A stretch of DNA of 55,495 nt, from assembly GCA_016192345.1 (NCBI GenBank), contig JACPUH010000031.1:1-55495 (forward strand), read 5' to 3'. Origin of the DNA: Ignavibacteriales bacterium. Lineage in GTDB: Bacteria > Bacteroidota > Ignavibacteria > UBA10030. Below are positions 26,524-34,593 of this stretch, one piece after another; within the stretch, counting starts at the first letter, position 1, and each line of letters starts with the position of its first letter. Position numbers and translations under genes: made by a program. Under the pieces are notes generated by a model, which saw nothing but the letters and a program-made list of their open reading frames with translations, had not been told where the DNA came from and searched no databases.

Positions 26524-26795
26524 ATCGCTAATCCCTTTTCACTGGTTCGCCGTGGCCTGCTGAGTTTCAACAGGTAACTGTTGCTCCACAAGAGACTCCA
26601 TCGGCGTGCCAGAATGATGGAAATCAAGTCCACCAAGTACGTTGCCGTGGCTCCATAAAACGTAAGCTATTTAGTAAGATTTCGGGGATGTCATTGGTGG
26701 CAACCTATGAATCCAGACATTCCCTCCATCGATTCGGTGTAAATTCTACAATATTCCCGTCTCTTGAGGCACCATAGACTGGGGAATCTCCCGCC
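26524..26795. other. Gene-free stretch between the divergent integrase-fold and moeA genes
   Basis: No recognisable gene. On the minus strand an open stretch of about 45 codons ends with a TGA that overlaps the ATG of the integrase-fold gene (26523) in an ATGA arrangement. Another minus frame encodes a short peptide ending ...VETQQATANQ. Neither resembles a known transposase N-terminus. No terminal inverted repeat of an insertion sequence was found. Confidence 0.4.
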
Positions 26796-26824
26796 TTGAT
26801 TTTCCTACGACCGATAAATATATT
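26796..26824 (+). promoter_or_regulatory. Sigma70-type promoter of the molybdenum-cofactor cluster
   Basis: TTGATT (26796-26801), a 17-bp spacer and TATATT (26819-26824), with the moeA start 24 nt past the -10. It has the same TATATTGG context as the promoter at 797-825. Confidence 0.6.
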
Positions 26825-26848
26825 GGCTTGAACTAATGGCGACATTGC

Positions 26849-28075
26849 ATGCTATCGTTTGATGAAGCAAGAGAGTTGATCTCCCGCCAGCTTCCGGTCT
26901 TAGCTTCGGAATATGTCTCTCTGACACAGGCGCTCAACCGTGTCCTTGCCGGTGACCTCGTGGCAGATCACGACATCCCCTCTTTTGATAATTCCTCCAT
27001 GGATGGATATGCCCTCCATGCTTCCGATACAGTGGGCGCGGGTCCTGGTTCCGGAGGCGTTCAATTGAAGGTTGCAGGCGAGGCTGGTGCTGGAACAGTC
27101 ACTTCCACTCCGGTGGCCCGGGGGACGGTGATTCGGATAATGACGGGAGCGCCTCTTCCTCCCGGGGCGGACGCAGTCTTGGAACAGGAGCAAGTGATTG
27201 TCCGGAATGGATCCATCGAAATTGCGGCGATCGTTCCTGAGGGGAAAAATATCCGGAGAAAGGGGGAGGACTTGTGTGCGGGACAAACCGTTATGACGAG
27301 AGGGTCAATCCTTCGGGCGGGTCATCTTGGTGTTCTAGCCTCGTTGGGAAAAACGGAGATCATGGTGTATCGCAGACCGAAGGTCGGCATTCTCACGACC
27401 GGGAATGAGCTGATCGATGTCGCGGAACCTTTGACCCCCGGAAAGATCAGGAACAGCAATGCGTACTCGTTGCTCGGGTCGGTGCTGGAAAGCGGGGGCG
27501 AACCGGTCAGCCTGGGAAAAGTGAAGGATGAGGAGAGGGATCTGGAAGGGGCGCTCCGGAAGGGACTGGAATATGATGCGCTCGTGACGTCGGGGGGAGT
27601 ATCCGTGGGGAAGTATGATCTGGTTCTGCAGACGCTGAAGAACATCGGCGTGGAGATAGTGTTTTGGAAGGTGAATATCAAACCGGGAATGCCGGTGGCG
27701 TTCGGCCTGTACAGGACATCCGGGACCGAGAAACCCGTGCCGGTTTTTGCCCTGCCGGGGAATCCGGTCTCCACCATGGTGACATTTCTCCAGTTTGTCC
27801 GTCCGGCGCTTTTTCGCATGGGAGGCAGGGAAGGTGATGGGGCTCTCCGCCTCAACGCCACCCTCGAACATGATATTCGGAAACACGACCGGAAGCGCCA
27901 TTTCAGCCGGGGGGTGGTGAGGAACGAACACGGCCGGCTGATCGTTCGTACTACCGGAACCCAGAGCTCCGGAGTCCTGTCCTCGATGGTTCAAGCTAAC
28001 TGCCTGATCACGCTCCGGGAGGAACAGATGGAGATACGGGCAGGTGAAGAAGTGGAGGTTGAATTTCTCTCTTGA
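26849..28075 (+). CDS. moeA: Molybdopterin molybdotransferase
   Basis: Inserts molybdate into adenylylated molybdopterin. The 408-residue protein has the MoeA layout: an N-terminal FDEARELISRQ helix, IPSFDNSSMDGYAL near 45, GTVIRIMTGAPLPPGADAVL near 90, the MPT-binding domain with VGILTTGNELID (about 175), TSGGVSVGKYDLV (about 250) and FALPGNPVSTMVTF (about 300). Domain IV ends the chain. It leads the cluster moeA-moaD-moaE-moaA and has its own promoter. moaD starts 11 nt later. Confidence 0.96.
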   Translation: MLSFDEARELISRQLPVLASEYVSLTQALNRVLAGDLVADHDIPSFDNSSMDGYALHASDTVGAGPGSGGVQLKVAGEAGAGTVTSTPVARGTVIRIMTGAPLPPGADAVLEQEQVIVRNGSIEIAAIVPEGKNIRRKGEDLCAGQTVMTRGSILRAGHLGVLASLGKTEIMVYRRPKVGILTTGNELIDVAEPLTPGKIRNSNAYSLLGSVLESGGEPVSLGKVKDEERDLEGALRKGLEYDALVTSGGVSVGKYDLVLQTLKNIGVEIVFWKVNIKPGMPVAFGLYRTSGTEKPVPVFALPGNPVSTMVTFLQFVRPALFRMGGREGDGALRLNATLEHDIRKHDRKRHFSRGVVRNEHGRLIVRTTGTQSSGVLSSMVQANCLITLREEQMEIRAGEEVEVEFLS

Positions 28076-28086
28076 AAGAGTTCCCT

Positions 28087-28332
28087 ATGAAGGTTACCTT
28101 GCGTTTGTTTTCCATTGCGAAGGAGATGGCCGGTTTTGAGGAGCGGGAGGTGGAAGTCGCTTCGGGGGCGCAGGCAGGCGCCGTGCTGGATATCCTGACC
28201 GGTCTCAATCCGCGGTTTACCGATTGGCGGGGAAGCCTTCGCCTTGCCGTGAATCAGGAGTACGTTCCGGAGGGACATCTGCTTCGTCCCGGTGATGAAG
28301 TTGCCATTATTCCTCCGGTCAGCGGCGGCTAA
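28087..28332 (+). CDS. moaD: Molybdopterin synthase sulfur carrier subunit
   Basis: A ubiquitin-fold protein of 81 residues that ends in the Gly-Gly tail (IIPPVSGG) which is thiocarboxylated and donates sulfur in molybdopterin synthesis. The chain fits MoaD (LRLFSIAKEMAGFEEREVEV, then AVNQEYVPEGHLLRPGDEVA). ATG 28087 is preceded by GAAAGAG (28074-28080). A gap of about 200 nt separates it from moaE. Confidence 0.92.
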   Translation: MKVTLRLFSIAKEMAGFEEREVEVASGAQAGAVLDILTGLNPRFTDWRGSLRLAVNQEYVPEGHLLRPGDEVAIIPPVSGG

Positions 28333-28473
28333 AAAAGCCTTCACCACCTATAGATAACAAAAGAGTAACCCACTAATCCCTTCGGGTCTGAGTTAGGCGC
28401 GCATTTCCTCAGGATCGAAGACTTCACTAATCCCCGTTTAATAATGAAGAGAGCAATCAAGAATAATTTTCCC

Positions 28474-28500
28474 TTCGTGGAGATTCGTGCAGATTCGTGG
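28474..28500. repeat. Short direct repeats upstream of moaE
   Basis: TTCGTGG, AGATTCGTGC and AGATTCGTGG stand head to tail just before moaE. The surrounding moaD-moaE gap (28333-28530) is AT-richer than the genes and contains two CACTAATCCC copies (near 28371 and 28425). It may be a dispersed intergenic repeat; I see no gene in it. Confidence 0.4.
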
Positions 28501-28530
28501 GAAAAAGATGTTGAGTAAATACAAAAATCT

Positions 28531-28974
28531 ATGATCAGCCTCACGAACGAGCCCTTGGAAATTCAGCGAGTGATTGCTTCCGTGGATGCACCGGGTGCGG
28601 GAGGGATCGATGTCTTTATCGGCACCACCCGCGATGTTTCCCGCGCCAGGTCTGTGTTGTGGCTTGAGTATGAAGCGTACGAACCGATGGCGTCGACGAT
28701 GATGGAACGCCTAGCACAGGTGGCACACGAACGCTGGGCAGTCCTGAACATTTCCATAGCTCACCGCCTTGGTCGTGTGAACGTGGGAGAGGCAAGCGTT
28801 GTGATCGCAGTTTCCTCAGCCCACCGGGAAGAGGCCTTTGCCGCGTGTCGATTTCTGATCGATGAATTGAAGAAGGTTGTCCCCATCTGGAAGAGGGAGT
28901 TTTTTGCCGACGGGACCGTGGAATGGTCGCGGCAGGTCCACGAACAGCAGGGAATAACTACTGAAGGAGTATGA
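28531..28974 (+). CDS. moaE: Molybdopterin synthase catalytic subunit
   Basis: Large subunit that, with MoaD, converts precursor Z to molybdopterin. The protein (147 residues) has the MoaE pattern: GGIDVFIGTTRD, VLWLEYEAYEPMA, RLGRVNVGEASVVIAVSSAH, and the catalytic lysine region KKVVPIWKREFFADG, ending in a short tail. ATG 28531 has no clear ribosome site. Its stop overlaps the ATG of moaA. Confidence 0.95.
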   Translation: MISLTNEPLEIQRVIASVDAPGAGGIDVFIGTTRDVSRARSVLWLEYEAYEPMASTMMERLAQVAHERWAVLNISIAHRLGRVNVGEASVVIAVSSAHREEAFAACRFLIDELKKVVPIWKREFFADGTVEWSRQVHEQQGITTEGV

Positions 28975-29996
28975 TGATCACCCCCCCCCATCACACGACC
29001 GCCGCGCCGGTTCTGAGCGATTCCTTCGGGCGCGTCATCAACAACCTCCGGATCTCCGTCACGGATCGGTGTAACTTTCGCTGCCGGTACTGTATGCCGG
29101 AGGAGGGGATGGTATGGATGGAAAAATCGGAGCTCCTCTCGTTCGAGGAGATTACCCGCGTCACGCGCCTTTTCGCGGAACTCGGCGTTACCAGGATCCG
29201 GCTGACGGGAGGGGAACCGCTTATGCGGAAGGATCTCCACCTCCTCGTGGAGAAACTGTCCCCTCTTCCGGGCATCCGTGACATCGCGATGACGACGAAC
29301 GGTTTCTTTCTTGCAGAACAGGCACGTTTGCTTTATAAAGCCGGCTTGCGGCGAATCAATGTCAGCCTCGATTCCCTGGACCCGGTCAAGTTCAACCTGA
29401 TGACGCGGCGGGACTATTACGGAAAAGTGTGGGAAGGCCTGCATGCGGTCGAAGCTCTCGGGATTCGGCCCATCAAACTGAATGCCGTTCTGATCCGGGG
29501 GGTGAACGACGACGAGATCGGCGCTTTTGCCTACCTTGCCCGTACGAAACCGTACATCATCCGGTTCATCGAATTTATGCCGATCGGTTTGGGGGATGGA
29601 TGGACCAATGAAAAAGTCATGACCTCGAAGGAAATACTCGAGACCATCGAGCATGAGACCGGGAAAAAACTCGTGCCGGTCGAGCGGCGGGGGGACCAGC
29701 CTGCGGATCGGTTCACCTTTGAGGATGGTCTCGGCGAGATCGGATTCATCAGCTCCGTGAGCGAACCGTTCTGCGATCAGTGCAACAGGGTGCGAATTAC
29801 ATCGGACGGGAAGCTCAGGACCTGTTTGTTTTCGCTCGGCGAAACCGATCTTAAACAGTTGGTGCGGGGGGGAGCAACCGATGGTGAGATCAAGCTGGCA
29901 ATCAAGGATGCAGTCTGGAAAAAAGAGCCGGGACATCTGATCAATCAGCCTTCGTTCACACGTCCCGAACGCACCATGTCGCAAATCGGGGGATGA
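28974..29996 (+). CDS. moaA: GTP 3',8-cyclase (MoaA)
   Basis: A radical-SAM enzyme that starts molybdopterin synthesis by rearranging GTP. The N-terminal cluster motif RCNFRCRYCMPEEG and the C-terminal cluster cysteines (CDQCNR ... LRTC) are present, and the protein ends with the functional MSQIGG tail (the C-terminal Gly-Gly is needed by MoaA). Two ATGs stand in tandem: 28971 (overlapping the moaE stop) and 28974. AAGGAG at 28964-28969 fits 28974 better, so I use it. The gene is about 340 codons long. moaC is not in the window. Confidence 0.95.
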   Translation: MITPPHHTTAAPVLSDSFGRVINNLRISVTDRCNFRCRYCMPEEGMVWMEKSELLSFEEITRVTRLFAELGVTRIRLTGGEPLMRKDLHLLVEKLSPLPGIRDIAMTTNGFFLAEQARLLYKAGLRRINVSLDSLDPVKFNLMTRRDYYGKVWEGLHAVEALGIRPIKLNAVLIRGVNDDEIGAFAYLARTKPYIIRFIEFMPIGLGDGWTNEKVMTSKEILETIEHETGKKLVPVERRGDQPADRFTFEDGLGEIGFISSVSEPFCDQCNRVRITSDGKLRTCLFSLGETDLKQLVRGGATDGEIKLAIKDAVWKKEPGHLINQPSFTRPERTMSQIGG

Positions 29997-30058
29997 TTCG
30001 TACCATTCCTTCACCACCACCGCTGTATCACACCATTCACCACACAAAGGATTCCGCC

Positions 30059-30592
30059 ATGAGACTCCTTCTTGGTTTGTGTTGCCTGTTGCTCCTTGCA
30101 TGCAACCGACAGGGCGACGAACCCGGATCTGCTGCCCGCTCCACCGAACAGGATGAACAAACGATCCGCGGCCTGATCACATCGCTCAACGAGGGTATGA
30201 CCAGGGCGTTGACCACCGGCGGTATTGACACCGACAGCCTGATGGATTTCTATTATGAGAAGGATATTTACTATATCACTCCCTGGGGCTGGTCTGAGCC
30301 GCTGGATTCGACGAAAAGCCGAATCCGCCGCGCGTCCGCCATACTCCGGGACTACGACAACCGCATCGAGAATCTTGAAGTAAAAGTCTACGGCGATGGA
30401 GCGTATGCTTCATACATCTTCCGGCAGAATTCCATGATTAATGATATGATGCTGGAAGAATATCTCCCCACCACGGTCATCCTGGAACGCCGGGGCGAGG
30501 GGTGGAAGATCGTCCGCATGCATCGTTCGACGGATTACGAGACCTTCCAGCAGTATGTCGCAATGCAGCAGCAACAACAAGCCGGGCGGTGA
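30059..30592 (+). CDS. SnoaL/NTF2-like lipoprotein
   Basis: A putative lipoprotein of 177 residues with a signal peptide and lipobox LLLAC, cleavage giving Cys. The mature part fits the SnoaL/DUF4440 nuclear-transport-factor-2 fold: a helix (EQTIRGLITSLNEGMTRAL) followed by strands FYYEKDIYYIT, NRIENLEVKVYGDGAYASYI and TVILERRGEGWKIVRMHRST. The conserved pattern of such proteins is steroid- or small-ligand-binding, with no fixed activity. ATG 30059 was chosen because it begins the signal peptide and follows AAAGGA; an ATG at 29993 would give an odd proline-rich leader. It lies between moaA and the molybdoenzyme gene. Confidence 0.7.
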   Translation: MRLLLGLCCLLLLACNRQGDEPGSAARSTEQDEQTIRGLITSLNEGMTRALTTGGIDTDSLMDFYYEKDIYYITPWGWSEPLDSTKSRIRRASAILRDYDNRIENLEVKVYGDGAYASYIFRQNSMINDMMLEEYLPTTVILERRGEGWKIVRMHRSTDYETFQQYVAMQQQQQAGR

Positions 30593-30598
30593 TCCCCC

Positions 30599-31204
30599 AT
30601 GGGGCTGTTCGACAAGAAAATCGAAGTGAAGGGGGTGAATTATTTCGGCAAGCCCAAGCTTCCCCCCGGACAGACGCCGACGGTAAAGTTTCCCGTTCTC
30701 ACGTACGGGGAAATTCCCTCGGTGACAAAAGACGTGTGGCATTTTGTCGCCTGGGGATTGGTCGAGAAGGAACGCGATTGGACATGGGACGAGTTTATGA
30801 AGCTGCCACAGACGAAACTTCGGGCGGACTTTCATTGCGTGACGCACTGGAGCCGGTTCGATGATGAATGGGAAGGAGTGATGTTCCGGGACCTGGTGCA
30901 ACACCTCAAGCTTAAACCCGAGGCGGAGTTCGTTCTTCAACACGCCTATGGCGGGTACACCACCAATCTCCCGCTGCGGTGGATGATGGACGAGGATGTC
31001 ATGTTTGCACACACGATAAACGGAAAGCCACTCGATCCGGAGCATGGCGGCCCGATGAGGGTGTTCACCCCACGCCGGTACGCCTGGAAAGGGGCAAAAT
31101 GGATCCGGGGGATCGAGTTTCTGGCAAAGGACAAACCGGGATTTTGGGAAGTGAACGGATACAGCAACAGTGCCGATCCCTGGAGGGAAGAACGATTTTG
31201 GTAA
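30599..31204 (+). CDS. Sulfite-oxidase-like molybdopterin oxidoreductase
   Basis: A compact protein (201 residues) of the sulfite oxidase / YuiH-like group with the catalytic-domain core only. The Mo-ligating cysteine is in ADFHCVTHWSRF, and FTPRRYAWKGAKWIRGIEFL matches the end of the SUOX fold. It lacks a Tat signal and heme or dimerisation domain, so it is predicted to be cytoplasmic. It directly follows the Moco genes, so it is a likely client of that pathway. Substrate unknown. ATG 30599 lies 6 nt after the lipoprotein gene. Confidence 0.85.
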   Translation: MGLFDKKIEVKGVNYFGKPKLPPGQTPTVKFPVLTYGEIPSVTKDVWHFVAWGLVEKERDWTWDEFMKLPQTKLRADFHCVTHWSRFDDEWEGVMFRDLVQHLKLKPEAEFVLQHAYGGYTTNLPLRWMMDEDVMFAHTINGKPLDPEHGGPMRVFTPRRYAWKGAKWIRGIEFLAKDKPGFWEVNGYSNSADPWREERFW

Positions 31205-31258
31205 GATGTGTCAAGCAGAGAACCATCGCACAGGTAACACCCCCACACTGAGGCCTTC

Positions 31259-31714
31259 ATGAAATTGTTCATTAGCTCCATTTTTTTACTTCTCGTTGCA
31301 GTGGTAGCCTTTTCCTGCGGCCCTGCAAAACTCTCCCCTCAGTTGTTTGGAGAGACCGTTCCGCCGAATCATTGCCGCGTGACGGCAACAGTTGTTTCCA
31401 TCGACCCCGCTCTCCAATCCTCCAAAGCGAACGATCCCTGTGCGAAGGCCCCGTGTGTTGCCTCTCTTCGCATTGACGAGGTGATCGGCTACGGGTCCGC
31501 CTTTTCCTCCCCCCTCGCAGCCGGAGACGTGGTGAAAGTGCATTTCGCGTTCAGCACCGGACCGACAAAAACCATCCTTCCTGATTTGAGCCAACCGTTC
31601 CCCGGTGTGGAGAAGGGGACAAGGCTCACCGCCGATCTTCAGGGGGAGATGACTCGCCGCGGGAAGGAAGAAGAGAAAAAGAAATTCACGATCTTTGGAT
31701 ACCAAGTCCGATAA
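31259..31714 (+). CDS. Putative lipoprotein of unknown function
   Basis: A small secreted protein (151 residues) with signal peptide LFISSIFLLLVAVVAFSC, the Cys being a lipid-attachment candidate. The body has four further cysteines (NHCRV; NDPCAKAPCVASL), perhaps a disulfide, and ends with a charged stretch and FTIFGYQVR. No family recognised. It stands between the molybdoenzyme gene and the large propeller gene. Confidence 0.6.
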   Translation: MKLFISSIFLLLVAVVAFSCGPAKLSPQLFGETVPPNHCRVTATVVSIDPALQSSKANDPCAKAPCVASLRIDEVIGYGSAFSSPLAAGDVVKVHFAFSTGPTKTILPDLSQPFPGVEKGTRLTADLQGEMTRRGKEEEKKKFTIFGYQVR

Positions 31715-31731
31715 CCTTAGAAAGGGGAGTA

Positions 31732-34530
31732 ATGAAGAAACAATTCCTGGGTTCATTGTTCGGTCTGTTTTGCGTCGCACTGACGGCCGGCTATTTTGTA
31801 TCGATCACTACCGAACCATCGCGGGCCGGAAAGACTCTCAAGAAAGTGAGAAAGTCGATCCGCAGCATTGACGACCCGTTTGCGCGATGGAACTACGAAT
31901 TGATGATGTTGCGGGATCCGCAAACGGGATCCCTCCCTCCCGATATCCGCAAGAAGGAGCAGGCCTTTGCCGAGAATCTGCCGACCCGGGAGAGTATGAA
32001 GAGCCTGGGAAAAGGGGGTTCCTCCATGGCCGCAACCTGGACTTCCCGCGGCCCCTTCAATGTCGGTGGCAGAACGCGCGGACTGGCGTTCGATATCTCG
32101 AACCCATCCATCCTCCTGGCGGGGGGCGTTTCCGGGGGGATGTGGCGCTCCACGAACGGTGGAAACAACTGGGGACGAACGACGGGGCTTTCCGACCATA
32201 CGCAAAGTGTAACATGCCTGGCTCAGGATTCGAGATCGGGGAAGACCAATGTCTGGTATTATGGGACGGGTGAATATCGCGGCAACTCTGCATCAGGAGG
32301 TGGTGGCGGATTTTATCATGGCGACGGGATTTTCAAATCCACGGATGGTGGGATATCCTGGAGCGTCCTGAGCTCAACGCTTTCCAGCACACCCCAATCG
32401 TGGGACGGTGATTTCGACTACGTCTGGAACCTTGCGGCGGATCCTTCGAACACCTCGCAGGATGAAGTGTATGCCGCAGTGTATGGCGGCATCAAGCGAT
32501 CGACCAATGGCGGAACGAGTTGGGTCAACGCGCTGACCGCGGATGCGGGGTTGACGTCCGGAAACTTCACCGATGTTGCCGTCACCTCGACGGGTGTCGT
32601 GTATGCCACCATCAGTTCTGACGCTTCAGTGCAGGACGGGATTTTTCGCTCCACCGATGGGAGTACGTGGACCCCGATTACACCAACGGCGCAAGGTTTT
32701 CCCTCCACCTTTAGCCGCATTGTCATCGGGATCGCACCGTCGAACCAGAATATCATCTATTTCCTTGCCGAGACCCCTGGAAGCGGTGTGCAAGGCCATA
32801 GTCTCTGGATGTACGATGCCTCCAGCAATAGCTGGACAAACCGTTCCACCAACATCCCCTCCTTTGGCGACCCTGTCGGCAACTTCGATTCCCAAAGTTC
32901 CTACGACCTCTGCATCAAAGACAAGCCGGACAATCAAAATGTGGTACTCATAGGCGGGACAAATCTTTATCGTTCAACCGATGGATTCGCCACTGCGCAA
33001 AACGTCGCCTGGATCGGCGGGTACTCCACGGCGAATAATATCTCGCAATACGCGAACCATCACCCCGACCAGCATTCGTTGGTGTTTGATCCGACCAATT
33101 CGAACATCCTTCTTGCCGGCCATGACGGTGGTATCAGCAAGACGACCAATATCCTGGCGACGTCCGTAACCTGGACGGTGTTGAACAACGGTTACCTCAC
33201 GACACAGTTCTATACGCTTGCTGTGGATCAGGGAACCTTGGGGAATCCCGTCATCATCGGCGGTATGCAGGACAACGGGACGTGGTTCGTGAACAGCACC
33301 GGTGGCACTGCGAGCTGGACCGATATTTTCTCGGGGGATGGGGCGTACTGTGCGGTTGCCGACGGCCGTTCTGTTTATTATGTTTCAAGTCAAAATGGAA
33401 GTACGTACGCACTTGTCCTGTCAAGCAACGGCACCCTGACCGACTATGCAAATGTCACGCCGGCGAATGCCACGGGATTTCTCTTTATCAATCCATTCAT
33501 CCTCGATCCCAATGACAACACCAAAATGTACATGGCGGCTGGAGGAACCATTTGGCGGAATAATAATTTAAATGCCATCCCACGGTTTTCGAGTGTTGGC
33601 CAAAATGCTGGTAACAAAACGACCGTGAACTGGGACAGCCTCACGACCTCGACTATTACGAGCGGCCGGATTACGAGCCTTGCGGTGTCCCGGACTCCTG
33701 CCAATAGGTTGTATTATGGGACTTCGGCGGGACAGGTGTTCAAGATTGAAAATGCCAACATGGGGATGTTCCCGACTCGTTTGACGATTACCGGCGCCGG
33801 ATTCCCCACGAACGGGTACGTGAGTTGCATCGCGGTGGATCCGACGAATGCCGACCGTGTGTTGGCGATCTTCTCCAATTATAGTGTCCAGAGCATTTTC
33901 TCAAGTACTGACGGGGGCACTTCGTGGGCCGCAGTGGGTGGAAACCTGGAACAATTCGCCAACGGATCGGGGAACGGTCCCTCTGTCCGATGGGCGACCA
34001 TCCTCCCTGCCGGGACTGTGACGACGTACTTTATCGGGACAAGTGTTGGTGTTTATTCGACAAGCACATTGAACGGCGCCTCAACGGTGTGGGTGCAGGA
34101 GGGAGCGGGCGTGATCGGCAAGGTGGTCGTGCCGATGGTCATCTCCCGTCCGTCGGACCGGCTGGTTGTTGCGGGCACGCACGCGAACGGGTCTTTTACG
34201 GCAACCATCTCAGCCCCCTCCGACGTCGAACGGGTCGATGATGCCGTTCCGCAAGAGTTCCGCCTCGAGCAGAATTATCCCAATCCCTTCAACCCCTCCA
34301 CGACAATTCGTTACAGCCTCGCCCGGGAAGCCAGGGTGCGATTGACGATCGTGAATAGCGCCGGACAGGAAGTTGTGCGTTTGGCGGACGAGGTTCAGCC
34401 CGCAGGAACGTATTCCGCGGAGTGGAACGGGAAGGATGGGCAGGGGGTTGCGGTTGCTTCCGGTATGTATCTCTGTCGGCTCGAGAGTACTGGGTTCCGG
34501 CAAACCCGCAAGATGGCGCTTGTGCGTTAG
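31732..34530 (+). CDS. Large secreted beta-propeller protein with T9SS-type C-terminal sorting domain
   Basis: 932 residues. A signal peptide is followed by a long Asp-box/sortilin-like beta-propeller region (repeated SxDGGxTW-like blades such as STNGGNNWGR, STDGGISWSV, STNGGTSWVN and SSTDGGTSWAAVG). A C-terminal module then begins EQNYPNPFNPSTTIRYSL and ends RKMALVR, the type IX secretion sorting domain with FlgD-like Ig fold found in Bacteroidota/Chlorobiota. The product is therefore predicted to be exported across the outer membrane and possibly anchored at the surface. Substrate or binding partner unknown. A good AAAGGGGAG ribosome site precedes the ATG. Confidence 0.9.
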   Translation: MKKQFLGSLFGLFCVALTAGYFVSITTEPSRAGKTLKKVRKSIRSIDDPFARWNYELMMLRDPQTGSLPPDIRKKEQAFAENLPTRESMKSLGKGGSSMAATWTSRGPFNVGGRTRGLAFDISNPSILLAGGVSGGMWRSTNGGNNWGRTTGLSDHTQSVTCLAQDSRSGKTNVWYYGTGEYRGNSASGGGGGFYHGDGIFKSTDGGISWSVLSSTLSSTPQSWDGDFDYVWNLAADPSNTSQDEVYAAVYGGIKRSTNGGTSWVNALTADAGLTSGNFTDVAVTSTGVVYATISSDASVQDGIFRSTDGSTWTPITPTAQGFPSTFSRIVIGIAPSNQNIIYFLAETPGSGVQGHSLWMYDASSNSWTNRSTNIPSFGDPVGNFDSQSSYDLCIKDKPDNQNVVLIGGTNLYRSTDGFATAQNVAWIGGYSTANNISQYANHHPDQHSLVFDPTNSNILLAGHDGGISKTTNILATSVTWTVLNNGYLTTQFYTLAVDQGTLGNPVIIGGMQDNGTWFVNSTGGTASWTDIFSGDGAYCAVADGRSVYYVSSQNGSTYALVLSSNGTLTDYANVTPANATGFLFINPFILDPNDNTKMYMAAGGTIWRNNNLNAIPRFSSVGQNAGNKTTVNWDSLTTSTITSGRITSLAVSRTPANRLYYGTSAGQVFKIENANMGMFPTRLTITGAGFPTNGYVSCIAVDPTNADRVLAIFSNYSVQSIFSSTDGGTSWAAVGGNLEQFANGSGNGPSVRWATILPAGTVTTYFIGTSVGVYSTSTLNGASTVWVQEGAGVIGKVVVPMVISRPSDRLVVAGTHANGSFTATISAPSDVERVDDAVPQEFRLEQNYPNPFNPSTTIRYSLAREARVRLTIVNSAGQEVVRLADEVQPAGTYSAEWNGKDGQGVAVASGMYLCRLESTGFRQTRKMALVR

Positions 34531-34593
34531 GAGAAGTATCTGTACCGTTGATTTCATAATCCCCATAACCCAACAGTAGAAAGGAGCTCGCCG

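Noticed and set aside
28089..28101. GAAGGTTACCTTG at the start of moaD resembles the GAAGGTWACCTTC palindromes
   Set aside because: It is the coding sequence for the MoaD N-terminus (KVTL) and one arm position is lost; most likely coincidence.
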